A stretch of DNA of 64,000 nucleotides from Tetrastigma voinierianum (lineage: Eukaryota > Streptophyta > Magnoliopsida > Vitales > Vitaceae), in contig JAEQBH010004103.1 of assembly GCA_016808115.1 (NCBI GenBank), forward strand, positions 1 to 64,000, read 5' to 3'. Below the pieces are notes generated by a model. It did no database searches. It was not told the DNA's origin and worked only from the letters and a program-made list of their open reading frames with translations. This document shows, piece by piece, positions 46,516-58,379 of this stretch. Made by a program: the position numbers and the translations under genes. Position 1 is the first letter of the stretch. Each line of letters opens with the position of its first letter.

Positions 46516-46829
46516 ACAGAGAATATCTATTTTGAGGATGATATTGATACAAGTCAAGGCCCAAGAGAAATTAGAATAAGGAACATCTAGTTTTATTCCT
46601 CAGATTTATTGCTTCCGCCACATCTCAGTCCCGTTTGTTTACCAAAGATCTAATAGTCAATTCAATAATGAACCAATTGAGGAAGTAAAACCTAGAAGCC
46701 CATAAATCCATTTATAGTCTAAAGTGGGCTTCTAAATTACCGACATCTCAAGTCTACGGCTTGTCACCACTCAATTTATTTTTGGCGGAGAACATCTCGA
46801 CAATGCATATATATGAAGGTTGGTGGGAG

Positions 46830-47860
46830 CAATTACATATTATTGGTTTTATATGTTGATATTTTGCTCGCAACCAATGATACTGACATGTTAGTTGAGA
46901 CAAAGTAGATATTGTTTAACCCATTTTTTATATGAAGGATCTTGGGGAGGCATTATGTCTTGGGCATACAAATACTTCGCGATAGACTGCATGATTTCGA
47001 GATTGTCTCAACAAACGATATTAAACGCCTCGAAAAATGTCCATGCATACTATGTTCTTTGGTGTTTACCGCTTGTAAGGTGACAAATTTTCCAAAGGCT
47101 ATCAACTCTCATAATGTTATCGAGAGAGATTATATGAAAGCAACCTTTATTCTTTAGTCAGGTAGCCTAATGTATGCTCAAGTATGCACACGTCCATTGC
47201 TTCTTTTTGTTGTCTACCGCTGGGCGTGTACTTGAGCGATCCCGTCAAAGCCATTAGAAACTAAGAAGAAAAGCAGCCGAGGTATCTCGTATCACCTACT
47301 AAAGATCTCATGTTGACATATCGACGCATCACACTCTGTGGGTGGCTGGTTTTAGTGGATTCCGAATATGCAAAGGCGGGATGATAAAAAGTACACTTCT
47401 GGTTATACTTTATGATGGATAAAGGAGTTGTTTCGTGGAAAAGTGTCAAGTAGATACTTACAGCTTCTTCTACTATGGAGGCAGAATATGTGGCGTGTTA
47501 TGAAGCTACTTGTCATGTAATATAGCTAGAACTACATTTCAGCTTGGAGGTTGTTCAGTCTATTTCTAGACCGCTGAAATTGTTCTATGATAACTCTGCA
47601 ACTGTATCTTTCTTTAGGAACACTAGGAGTACTTCTCGCTCCAAGCATATTGATGTGAAGTTATTTTTTGTGAAAGAGAAAGTTGTAGAGTTCCTCATTT
47701 TAGTTGAGCACACGCCTATGACTAGCATGTTGGTTGACCCACTAACCAAAGGCTTACCTATTTGTGTGTTTCAAGAACAAGTCACCCTCATGGGATTGTT
47801 AGGAGCCTCGACTCTTTGTTTTAATGGGAGTTTTGTCTTTCCATGTATTTTGTAAGAAAA
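46830..47860 (+). pseudogene. Copia II reverse transcriptase tail and RNase H
   Basis: The RT box reads VLYVDILLATNDTD near 46848-46890: the YVDD motif has lost one Asp codon in frame. GRHYVLGIQILRDRLHD (46942 on), MKATFIL, and SLMYAQVCTRPL near 47165 follow. The RNase H and tail give ASSTMEAEYVACYEAT (47470 on). A 103-codon frame at 47544-47855 then holds SISRPLKLFYDNSATVSFFR, SKHIDVKLFFVKEKV and VDPLTKGLP. The wording is of the TNT1-like type. The tail ORF is the longest intact piece of this element. Confidence 0.9.
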
Positions 47861-48230
47861 GCTCATGTTTTTCATTATTACATGCACATTTTGACATTTG
47901 TCACTATCTTATGATTTTGTTTCATTCTAACTAGATAAATATGACAAAATGATGTCTTTCTTTCTATTGAATTAATGTTCTTGTCATCAGAATGCCTAGA
48001 CAGAATTGACATGCATAATTTATTTATCCCTCTCGGTGTATTAATTGTACATGATTAGTTATGGCTATGTAAATTCAGGGAAGCACATGAGTTATGTTTT
48101 TTATTACAGCGCTTTGATTATGTACAGCTTATACATCCTCTCCAGATGCTAATCAGATACGCATTTGTTAGCGACATGTAAATCTATTGAAAAAGAATTT
48201 GAGTTACATTATGCCGCCAAAGTGGTAGAA
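47861..48230 (+). other. Copia II 3' untranslated region to polypurine tract
   Basis: Non-coding sequence between the Pol stop and the 3' LTR. It ends in CCAAAGTGGTAGAA, the probable second-strand primer tract. Confidence 0.6.
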
Positions 48231-48541
48231 TGTTAGATTAATTTATTAATCAAAGACTAAGCATAATCATATTACAACTTTAATTGTGTATGCAAATTAT
48301 AATACTTGATGACGATTAATATTAACTAATTTATGAATATACTGGGCTCTATCTTCGCCTCGCTTTAAGAAACCCATTGGACCAAAGCCCAATTCTTCTC
48401 TTGTGCTCTATATAAGTAAATAGAGCCCTCAAATTTAATAAAGGTTTGATAGAACATACTTTGGGGAGAAGGAAATATCAATCTTCAACCCTAACATTTC
48501 TTTGATTTCGTCTCATGCGGATTTGAGAGACTAATGACAAC

Positions 48542-51500
48542 CAACATGTAACGCCCCAAAAATACCCTAGAATTTTTTTTTATAATTTATTATATATTTG
48601 GGTATAAATTGAGCCAAACTTTGGTATTTTCCGGGAATTGTTAAATGAATATTGCATAAATGATTATACTTGGCAGCCCAAATGCAAATATAATATACAA
48701 GTGAGAATTGATTACACCTCGAAAATTTACCTAAGTGAAAATGGTAAATTTGGAAATGTGGGGAAATGAGGATCTAAGGGTCAATTGTAAACAAGTTTTA
48801 CATATCAAAAGTAAATATGAGAGTTGAAGCAATAAATGAAATATGGGCTATATAAAGCAGTGGTAAACTTAAGTCAAAAGAATGTGCATTTTGTTTGGTG
48901 GCCAAAACAAGGTCATGAAGATTAGCGGACTTAAGACAAAAAAAAAGAGAAAATGAGAATAGGTAAGGCCAAACATGGCCTTTACACAAATTTAAATGAG
49001 TTTAAAAGACTGCAGTCACTTTGTACCTCATTCGAAAGAATCAATGCTTGTAGGAGATGAGAGTGAGAAGAGAAGAGCTAGGGTCAGAGGGAACATTCAG
49101 ATTTTCGTGAGATCATCCCCATTTTGGTCTCCATGATCAAAGTACAGTATTCCAAGATATTTCGGCGAAGAAATAAACTCAACCCTTTGTTCTTTGTTGA
49201 AAGCTAGTAAAACCCAAATGCGATAAAAGTAGCTTATTATTGTGAACTAGTTTCGTGACGTGGCTGGTGCTTGTTTTGTATCGTTGGTTGGGATTGGTTT
49301 GGATTGGTTTTGTGTAAAGGTTTGTAAAAATGCTGAGTTTTCAAAGAAAATACTACTGCCAAAATTTTGTAAAAAACCTACGCTCTGCTTTCTTGGCTTA
49401 TATATTAAGTTATAATCATCCAAATTAAGTGATTTCAATTAGTAAAGAACCATAAGAGATAGGGCTACAAATGTATAGAAGAGACCAGGAGCAAATTGTA
49501 GCTCTAATACTCCCAAATACGGGCTTAAAGGTGAGCTTGGGTAGCTTACTAGTTATGCTTTGTTTTATATTATTATGTTTCGCATAAGCTGAGTTTCACT
49601 CATCCAAATCAAAGTGATTCAAAATTCTGGGTGAAATATACTTCTAGGGGAATATTTTACTTGAAGGAAGGTGAAGCAAATTGTTACCCCAAAGTCATTT
49701 CCAAAAATTTTTCAAAAGTTTGAGCCATGTGTAGACAATCGATTCGCTTTCAAGAATCGGAAAAGAAGATTGATGTAAAACTTAATAACTTGAGTCTCAT
49801 TGATCCCAAATTGACGATTATAACTGATGTTAAACCCAGAACCATAGCTTCAAACAGCAGGCGACCATTATCAATTTGGCTGAAAGAAGACCTGAATCTA
49901 GAAAAACAAAGAGGTAACCGAGTGAGTCAGCATACTGACCTCGCCTTGGCATAAAGATGCCATAAGTCAAGCTGCGATCCAACGAGATGATTCAAATTCC
50001 TACTAAAAATAGACTCATAGATATATAATTTTCGTGAAGGATGTATGAGCAAAATACTGCTCAATTACCCCCAGAAAATTTGGCAAGTGAGGTGTATTGG
50101 GTAGACATCAACCCTAACCAAAAATCCTAGAATGCACAAATGATTTTTCTTTGGTTATTATTTGATTGTGAAATATGTGTGATAGATTAGGGGTTAACGA
50201 GGAGGAAAGCCCAGTCAGGCCGAGGATTCCGGGTGACGTGGAATTAAAAGGACGACAATCTTTTGTTTGTTCTAAGTCTCTTTCTAGCTTCAAGTATTGG
50301 TTCGCTCTCCATATCTCTAACCCTTAGTTTCTAAGCATTGTTTGTAAATGCTTTACAGTGAAAGCTACATATTACTTGAACTGATTGGTTGTGGAAAGTT
50401 TGTCAAATATTTGCATGTATGCATTATTTGAACTATAAAATGAAAACGATATGTTTGTTCTATCTACTTATTCTTGTTTCAAGTATCTAAACGTTGTTCT
50501 TAAAATGTATTAAAAAATATACTATTGCTTTATTGATTTGAGATGTAAATGATTCGTGATAATATGCCCCCATGATTATTGAAATGAATGGTTTGTATAA
50601 ACATACATACTATACCGATTTTGCCATGAGTGACGAAAGCCCCATTAGAATGATTTAACCATTAATTCACATAAATGATAGATTGGTATACCAATAGGGG
50701 TCAACTAGCAAGATCGCAAACTAACGTATTGATGCTGTCAATTCCGATCCGTAAATTTCAAATGACAAGATTTAGTGTTCACAAATCGATTTTTAATAAC
50801 CAAATAAAGAACCTGAAGGGACCGTACTGCGGTTATAAAACAAATGTTTTATACCATCATATGAATTGAAGGATCGTGCCACGATTCTCGGGATATCCTA
50901 TATACCGAAAACATAAGTGCTAAATTCGTTAGCGTAATCGAAATGATTTGAGATTTTGACATATTGGAATTGAAATGCATGATTGCAAATTGAAATGATA
51001 AGAAAGTTATGAAAATGCAATGATTCATGATTCGAATGATTTATCAGACAAGAAAGCCGCATATTCGAATGATTAATAAAACCGTGAACTAATGTGATAC
51101 GACATAAATATACGTATCGAGCTCAGACGATCATTCAAAAGATTCAAAAGCATTGTTTAGAAAAAAATTGCAATGATTTTGACTTAAATTGAAATGGAAA
51201 AGAGAACCGATAACTAACTCAAGATTTGTAAAATGTTTAGCGTATTATTTTACCAATGCGCAGTACCGAGCGATATATAAATGATCGGAATGATCCAAGA
51301 TCGGCGAGCGAGTCATAAAAAGCGAATCATGGAGTATGTCTCGACTTGTACATCCATGTCATGTTCTTTCGAACTTCGACATTTCAGAAAAACATTTAAA
51401 CTCCGAATATTCCATTTCAGAAACCATTTGAAAGTGCATATAACGTCACTGTAAACGATTTTGTTAACGTGAAATATTTACGTCATTCTAAATCAAATCG

Positions 51501-51661
51501 CTTCCGCAAAGATTCGAGAACGAAACGATTCGATAAATCTGACGGTTAATGGCTCTGACCGCATCCTGTGGTCGGGGTTTGGATCCACAATCATGGGCCG
51601 GCCAAAAAATACATAACAATTTAAACTACGCCAGAGCATGCTTATCTCAGATAAACTGACA
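48542..51661 (+). mobile_element. Solo gypsy LTR inside the copia II 3' LTR
   Basis: It starts TGTAACGCCCCAAAAATACCCTAG at 48547, the same opening as the complement of the LTR ending at 7381, so it is the same family in plus orientation. The right edge is near 51656. The copia LTR text resumes at TGTTTCATCATTTCAATAAA and aligns with the first copia LTR from there. Flanking 5-mers CAACA (48542-48546) and TGACA (51657-51661) could be a decayed target duplication. There is no internal region, hence solo. Open frames inside (49727-49954 and others) have no motif. Confidence 0.7.
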
Positions 51662-51776
51662 TGTTTCATCATTTCAATAAATTATTATTTTATAAATATT
51701 TATTGGATTATTTTATTATTGATTAATTGTTCTTTTTATCAAATACTTTGGTTCTACAAAATAATTTAGCAATATA

Positions 51777-52553
51777 CCCACGTCACCACTCACCTCTTTT
51801 GACCCACATGAATCTCTCATCACCTCCAACAAGAAAGTAGACTCCATCACCCCCTCAACCCACGATATGCTCATCCTCAAATATGCACAGCATAACCAAA
51901 ACATCAACATCTCCACCATATTTGATAAAAGAAAAAAGAAAGAAAAAAAAAAAAAAAAACACCTTAGCATCCAAAAATTTCCATGAAAATTGAATCGAAA
52001 AGCCCAAATATCCACCGTAAACTATTTTCTTAAAACCCGCATAGAACTCATAATTTGAAACTCAACTTTTCAATGCTCTGGAACCCATGTAAAATATTTA
52101 GCAGATCTTCCGAAGAATAAGAAAGAGAAAAAGAAAAAAAAAACATCTATAAAATCAAATGGAGCCGATTGAAAGAATGAGGCCCTTGAACCAAAATCCA
52201 AAGCCTAGCAAACTTATACAGAACAAGTAGGCACACTACACAAGCAATTTACAAACATGGCTTACAGGAATGGCCAACATCGTCTACAATAGCGACTTAA
52301 ACGAATATATCTCCATGCTTCATAACAAATATACAGCAAAGCTTTGATTATTTCACCAAACCCAAAGATTTCACAAACATCAATAGCCATGAGCCTTCGA
52401 ATAACTTGATGGTCATGAAAATCATTTAGTAAAACCATTTTCAAAAATGAAACAGAGCGAAGAACATACCTCTCAGAAAACCTTTTTTTTTTTTCCTTAT
52501 TTCCACTTTCTCTACACAATCGCTTCTCTTTCTCATAAAGCCTTCTGTCTCGG
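51777..52553. other. Spacer, two unassigned minus-strand frames
   Basis: Minus-strand frames at 51716-52015 and 52262-52576 each give 80-100 residues. The second begins inside the neighbouring LTR, and the first runs through a poly-T tract (phenylalanine run). I recognise no domain in either and do not call genes, although a decayed 3' exon of a host gene cannot be excluded. Confidence 0.4.
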
Positions 52554-52779
52554 TGTAGACCCCAAAATTTAATCACACATTATTATTATTATTATTATTT
52601 TTTTTTTTTTTACTTTTTGATTTTATTTTATTATTATTATTATTAATATTTCTACTTCCCCATTCCCTTATACCCCTATTTTCTCTCTCCACCCATCCCC
52701 TATAAACCTAACCCACTATCTCTCCTTCCTCTCTTTGGGAGACCCAACCGGGTCCCCTTCTTAGCCCCCTCCCTCTTTT

Positions 52780-53000
52780 TTGTGATTTTTTTTTTCTTCT
52801 CTTCTCCTTCTTTCTCTTCCTCCTCCTCCCTCTCTTCTTCTTCTTTCTTCTCCTTTCAACTCTATTTGACAAAAAAGACTCATTTTCTTCAATTTTCTTC
52901 TAAACTCACAAATCTAAAGTAAACATCAAAAGAAAACTCACATTTTCTTTTTTTCTTTTCCTTCTCTTTTGTTTTTCCTTTCTTTTATTTCTTCCTTCCT
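52780..53000 (+). repeat. Polypyrimidine (CTT/TCC) tract
   Basis: Almost only C and T with few purines, inside the LTR after a CCTATAAACC word (52699-52708) that could be its promoter. It would be a leader of CU-rich RNA if transcribed. Confidence 0.7.
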
Positions 53001-53779
53001 TTGTGATGTTTGCAAATTCAAGCAAATATCATTAAGGTAAAAGACTCATACCTTCTTTTATTTTTTTATTTTTTTTTTCTCATTTTTTCAACACCCATTA
53101 CATATTTTCTTAAGCATAAAATTCACATATGTGTATATTTGTGGGATTGGATTTTTATTTTATGGGCTTTTATGAGATTTATGTATGTTGATATAAAAAA
53201 TTGTTGTTGGTGAAACTTATGTAATTAGCTTGAACCTTGCATTTTTCTCTTACTTTATTGTATTTAGGTTTAATTTTGTGTTATTTATGTGTAATTATAT
53301 TTTTGTGTGTTAATAGTTCACTTGAAAAAATTTGTATAGACTTTAGGTTGTCAAATATTAAATTAGAAGCTTTTTTAGATGTAATTTGGACTTTAATATA
53401 TGAAATTGGTCTTGAATAATGAAAAATTAAATTTAGTAATATTTGAATTTACCCTAAGTTATCACTTTTGGAATTGTTAATTGACATAATTTTTATTTAC
53501 TTTAGTGTGATTAAATGTTATAATTTTATTTGAATTAGGGTTAAATTATTAAATATTTAAATTGGTTTATTAAATGCTAGAAAATTTTGTTTGTCATTGA
53601 AATTTATAAATTTGGTTCATATATTGATTAGTAATTTGGAGTTGTGGACTTATATTGAATGAGACTTATTAATTAGTATAAAATTTGTATTTGTGGAATT
53701 ATCAAATTATATATATTAATCATTAATTTAAGACTATGAACTTATGACAATGATAACTTATCTATTAATTTGAGCACAT

Positions 53780-54290
53780 TAGTCTATGTCCAACCCATTG
53801 GGTTTAAGCTCAACTTACTTAGGACCAACATATTGTGACTCTAATCTAATAGTCTAGGTCCAACATACTTAAACCCATCAAATTAGACTCAATATATTAT
53901 TTTAAACTCGATTTACTTAGACCCAACATATTAAACACATCTCATTAGTCTAGGCCCATTAACTTAGGCTCAACCCATTAGTTTAAATCCAACTTACTTA
54001 GACTCAATATATTAGACCAAACTCATTAGTCTAGGCACAACATACTTAGACCCATCAATTTAGGTCCAACATATTAGTTTAAGCTCAAATTACTTAGACC
54101 CAATATATTAGACACAACTCATTAGTCTAGACCCAACATACTTAAGCCTATCAAATTAGATTCAACTCATTAGTTTAAGTTCAATTTACTTAGACTCAAT
54201 CTATTACAACTCACTTACTTAGACCCAACCCATTAGGTCTAACCCATCTAGGCCCAACCCTTTAGGTTATTTTACTAACCCATTAGGTCA
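53780..54290. repeat. Degenerate repeat, ACTTAGACCCAACATATTAG words
   Basis: Variants of CCCAAC(A/T)(T/C)A(T/C)TAG and CTTAGACCCA recur about every 25-35 bases, at least a dozen times. Confidence 0.7.
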
Positions 54291-55576
54291 TTCGACCAAG
54301 TCTTTGGTCACAAGATTCGATCAAACTTAAATTTCACAATTTCACTCCTTTAATTTATTTAATTTCTCATTTTCTAAAATTAAAATTTTTTTCATTTTAA
54401 TCATAAAATTCAAGTCTTCCAAAAATTCAAGTACTAAATTTTCATTCCTCATTTTTTTAAATTTAAATATCCAATTTTCAAAAATTCAAATTCACATTTT
54501 CTCATCTTCTAAAATTCAATTTTTCAATTCTAAAATTCAATCCCCTTGATTTTCAATTTCATTTTTTTTTCCAAGTTTTCATTTTTTTCCAATTTACAAA
54601 ATTCTCAATTTCAAAAATTGAAGGATCGTAATCTAAAAATTCGAAGTCTCCTAATTTCAAATTTCAAATTTTAAAGTTTCCAATTTCAAATTTACAATTT
54701 CTCAATCCCAAAATTCAAAGTTTCATAATTTAAAAATTCAAATATCTAAATTACTAATTTCTAATTTCTAAATTCCAAATCTCAAATTTATAAAATTCAA
54801 GTTCTCACTTTAAAATCCACTCCAAAATCCCAACTCAAAATTCTCAAACTCAGTATTCATTTCAAAAATTCTCAATTTCCAAAACTTCAAACTTTCAATT
54901 TTCAAATCAGTTTTCAAAAATTTTAAACACATGATTAGTTTTATAGATCCTATAAAATGGACTCTTGTAGAGTTAATTTGTATAACATATAAATGGGATT
55001 AGTTGGGGCCCGACATCTCATGTATCCTTTATTAAATAACCTTGACACTAGATGTACAATTTGTTTTTATAATTCGATCATGAATAATTTCATATTTGTT
55101 ATTGAACTAACATTTTTTTCTATTGATAACGTTTATGATGTGCTGTCAAGGTACATATTCTTTCCTATTTGACTTTACTTGTTTATTTTATTTATTTATT
55201 TATTTGTTAATGTTTTTATATACACTTGTGTAATTATGAGAGATAATTTTTTGTTTCTATTAGTTAATTAATCAATGGCTACAACTTCCTTAATTAGATT
55301 AGTAGAGACCTGACTTTAAGGGCTTAGAGGGGTGCTACGGCTCACTACCGTACCTTCCCAATAGGTAACATGACCTTCACCACCCCATTCAGAGACATGT
55401 CTTTCTAAACAACGAAGCCGTAGACAGGGAGCTTTTATTTTTATTTTGTTTTCTAAAAATAAACTTAAAATAAGTGGTGACCTAAAACATTTTTTTTTTT
55501 AAATTAAGCCAAAGAAATAAAAAAATGAGTCTCACCATCGAGTGGGGACGCACGTGCAAATTCAAGGGGTCTCACA

Positions 55577-56700
55577 AATGACTAATCTGCACTGCTTGAA
55601 TATAGTTCGAGGAAAAAATGTGGCAATTGATCGGGATTGATTTAATGTTTGATATCTACTCTTTGAGCTAATAAACATTGAGTGTTTGTTTTTATTTTTA
55701 CTACCACTTGTTATCATAATGTATTCTTATTGTATATTTTCTGCATTTTGATATATTGATTGTGTATAGATACTTGTGTTTCACATGACCGTTGTCAGAT
55801 GACTACTCCCTGCTTGACTCCATGTTTCTCAGGTATGTAGGACACACATTTATCCTCTTATCTCTCGAAATTTTAGTCTCGTAGATTCTCATTCTTTGTT
55901 GTGTTTAATGTTTGATTGGAGACTTGTTGTTCCTTGTTTGATGTTCGAATCAGCTAATGATTATGAGTAAGGTCCAATAGATGGTTTATATCTATGTTTA
56001 GGAGCATTCCGCAGGTGGCCGACATTGATGCTGAGGAGTCCGATCTTCAAGTCTCAGAGTAGCCCATAGCTAGATTTTAAGATATTTATAGCGTGTGCTC
56101 TTCTGGTTTTTTTTCGATGCACCCACAGCCTTCTTCACTATACACTTAGTTTAATTCGAGTGTTGAGAGGTTTATATTTCTACCATAGGCTACCCCTAGG
56201 ATGTCGAGAAGTGCATGTGGAGTTGATGATCACCTTGCATGGAAGCGCCCCGTCTCTTCGAAGACGTGTAGAAGGTTGTGTACCACTCAAGGGTACAATC
56301 ACTCTTGTTAGGGAACCCTTTAAAATACCCACCCACCCTTGTCTGGGAGCCAAATTATCGAATTCTAGGTCGGGAGTTTATATCCTATTAATTAGGACTC
56401 TCATCCTACACCCGTGCATCCGGGTTTCAGCCACATTGCTAATATGGATCCAAATTCCTCTATTTTGGTTTCCTCTCAAGGGTATACAGAGATTGATCAG
56501 AGTATTGAGTTTCAGTGGGGCAGTTTTATGCATAGTAATGGATTGCTTGTTTCAATTTCATTATTATACAAAGATTCTTTTTGGTTCGACATGTACTCCA
56601 CCTTATTTGTTTCAATTACACTTTCAGGATTCATTGACACATACTAGGACCATCTTCGTGGGTTAGAGTTTAGGGTAGATTAGTACATGCATCAGATCAG
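55577..56700 (+). other. Leader between LTR and gag, no gene
   Basis: No protein motif. The 168-codon open frame at 56160-56666 is in a different frame from the readable gag and has no recognised content, so it is treated as accidental. A start-like MDPNSSIL frame at 56443 runs on toward the gag N-terminal zone but is soon broken. Confidence 0.45.
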
Positions 56701-57830
56701 ATAGATGTGGATCCACATGTAGCGTTTATCGTGCAGATTATAGGCCGCCGCCTGCATCACGCATATAGCCTCAAAGAGAAGATTGATAGACAACAGCCCC
56801 ACATGTTTCACATTTATGATACCAGTTTGATACGGGGAGCACCACTCCACCTCCATCGATGGCTTAGATGGCACCGCCACCTATCCCCCAAGGCACTCCT
56901 TTTGTCATCCAAAGGCCTACAAAGGTGATCCCGCCACATGTGATTATTCCAGTTCATATTACTGGTGCTTCTCATGATCGCATACAGAGTAGAGCAAATG
57001 ATTAAACAGTTGAGAGTAGTAGAGGGTATGGATGTGTGGGATGGATTTGATAGTGCACCTATGACCCCAACTACCACCTAAATTTTGGATGCCTGACATG
57101 GAGTGGTATATAGGCAAAGAATGTCCACGTACTCATTTGAGGATATATAGTCAATTGATGAGGGGCATGGGTTTGGATGAGGCTCAGTTGATCATGTTGT
57201 TCCCTTTGTCACTGAGTGGTGTGGCACAAAGCTGGTTTGCCACCTTGGATGCTTCACGTAGGCGGACTTGGGAGGATCTTGCCCATGAGTTTATCCGACA
57301 ACTCTCTTTCAACACCACATGTATGTCACTAAGTGAGAGAGCTCAGGCTATGAGGTAGGAAGCTCATGAGATTGCTACATCATTCATCTCCAGTTGGAGG
57401 GAGAATGTTATTCAAATGATTGATCGTCCATCAGAAAGAGAGTAGATTAACATGATCATGAGGAGTTTACAGCCCAGTTATGCTAGACATCTTATGGGTG
57501 TACCGATTATGGATTACAGAGCTTTGATAGAGGCATTGTATGGGTACTATATGGTGGTTCGCTTATAGCCACTCATTTTTCCGATAGTAAGGGAATAGCT
57601 TCATCCGGGTCATATAGACCAAGTGGGAGGTGCCATCGCTTCATTATCTGCATAGGCACCAGCTCAAGAGGTACGTCATTCGACCACACGGGACAACCTA
57701 CTCCCAGAGTTCAGTTCAGTATAAACCTTCCATACCACCTCAACCGCTTAGGTTACTAGCTCCATATACTCCACCATACCCAATTTACGCTACACAGGTT
57801 GTGGAGAGACCACCTACTGCTCATCTTAGA
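56700..57830 (+). pseudogene. Tat/Ogre-like gag, decayed
   Basis: A KQLRVVEGMDVWDGFDSAPM segment (57006-57065) changes frame into MPDMEWYIGKECPRTHLRIY. The 89-codon frame at 57089-57358 then holds GMGLDEAQLIMLFPLSLSG, AQSWFATLDASRRRTWEDLA and EFIRQLSFN, the retrotransposon gag core. After a stop, SFISSWRENVIQMIDRPSER and MIMRSLQPSYARHLMG carry on to about 57500. A Pro-rich part (57630-57836) follows. The wording is that of plant Tat/Ogre-type gypsy gag. Upstream to 56700 the N-terminal part is only faintly readable. Confidence 0.85.
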
Positions 57831-58379
57831 CCTTGAGCGCCCACAGTTCCTACACAACAGCCTAGATAGCTCAGACACTTTACGCCACTAGTCATGCCTT
57901 TGGGTGAGGTCTTATAGACATTGATGACAACTGGATTGCTCAATCCATTAGCACCGAGGCCATTACCGCGGAGTTGTTCACCCTTATTTTTGGATGGAGC
58001 TACATTGTGCCTATCATCAGGGCCCTAGACATACTACAAATCAATGCACTACTTTGAGACATGTTGTTCAAGACTTGATTGACAAGGGTATTGTGTAGTT
58101 GGGACAGCCTAGCGTCAGTTCTAACCCCTTCCGACTTATTCTACACATGAGATTCCTCCTCCAGCGGGAGGTATTCATTCTATTGATTTTGCTAAGTCTG
58201 ATGATCTCATCCGGATGATCAGGGGCTAGAGCCCATAGTATTTGATGATGGTTATGGAGATGACGGGGTTCATAAGGTGTTTTCGAGCCAGAAAATTCAC
58301 ACACATGTCGTTTCGACACCAAGAATCACTCCAGTTTAGATCCCTACACTGAGGCCAATGACTTTACCTTGCTATAGTG

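Larger units (their letters stand above)
44306..51776 (+). mobile_element. Ty1/copia element II, with a gypsy LTR in its 3' LTR
   Basis: The 5' LTR is 44311-44789 (TGTTATATTAATTTATTAAT to AATTTAACA). The 3' LTR begins at 48231 (TGTTAGATTAATTTATTAAT) and is split at 48546. It resumes at about 51657 and ends at 51771 (AATTTAGCA). The resumed part matches the last third of the 5' LTR (GATTATTGAT(C/T)AATT, CAAAATAATTTA). Flanks are ATGTA (44306-44310) and ATATA (51772-51776). A primer-site-like TCATATCATAGCC follows the 5' LTR and a PPT-like CCAAAGTGGTAGAA (48217-48230) precedes the 3' LTR. A CTATATAAG promoter motif is at 48408-48416. Gag and most of integrase are gone. Confidence 0.85.
52554..55576 (+). 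mobile_element. Long LTR, 3.0 kb, TGTAGACCCC to GGGGTCTCACA
   Basis: The ends TGTAGACCCC and GGGGTCTCACA are near-inverted repeats with the required TG and CA. Inside, in order, are (ATT)n, a polypyrimidine tract (52780-53000), AT-rich sequence, and a degenerate array of ACTTAGACCCAACATATTAG words (53780-54290). A tract of AAATTCAAATTTC words (54350-54930) and a U5-like end (GTGGTGACC, CGAGTGGGGACGC) follow. No good target duplication is visible. Because a plus-strand Tat/Ogre-like gag and pol follow, it may be that element's 5' LTR, but no standard primer site is evident right after 55576. Confidence 0.7.

Noticed and set aside
52262..52576. 104-codon minus frame that looks protein-like
   Set aside because: It begins inside the neighbouring LTR and has no recognised domain. 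A decayed host exon is possible but not supportable by eye.
56160..56666. 168-codon open frame before the Tat/Ogre-like gag
   Set aside because: It is in a different frame from the readable gag and shows no conserved block.
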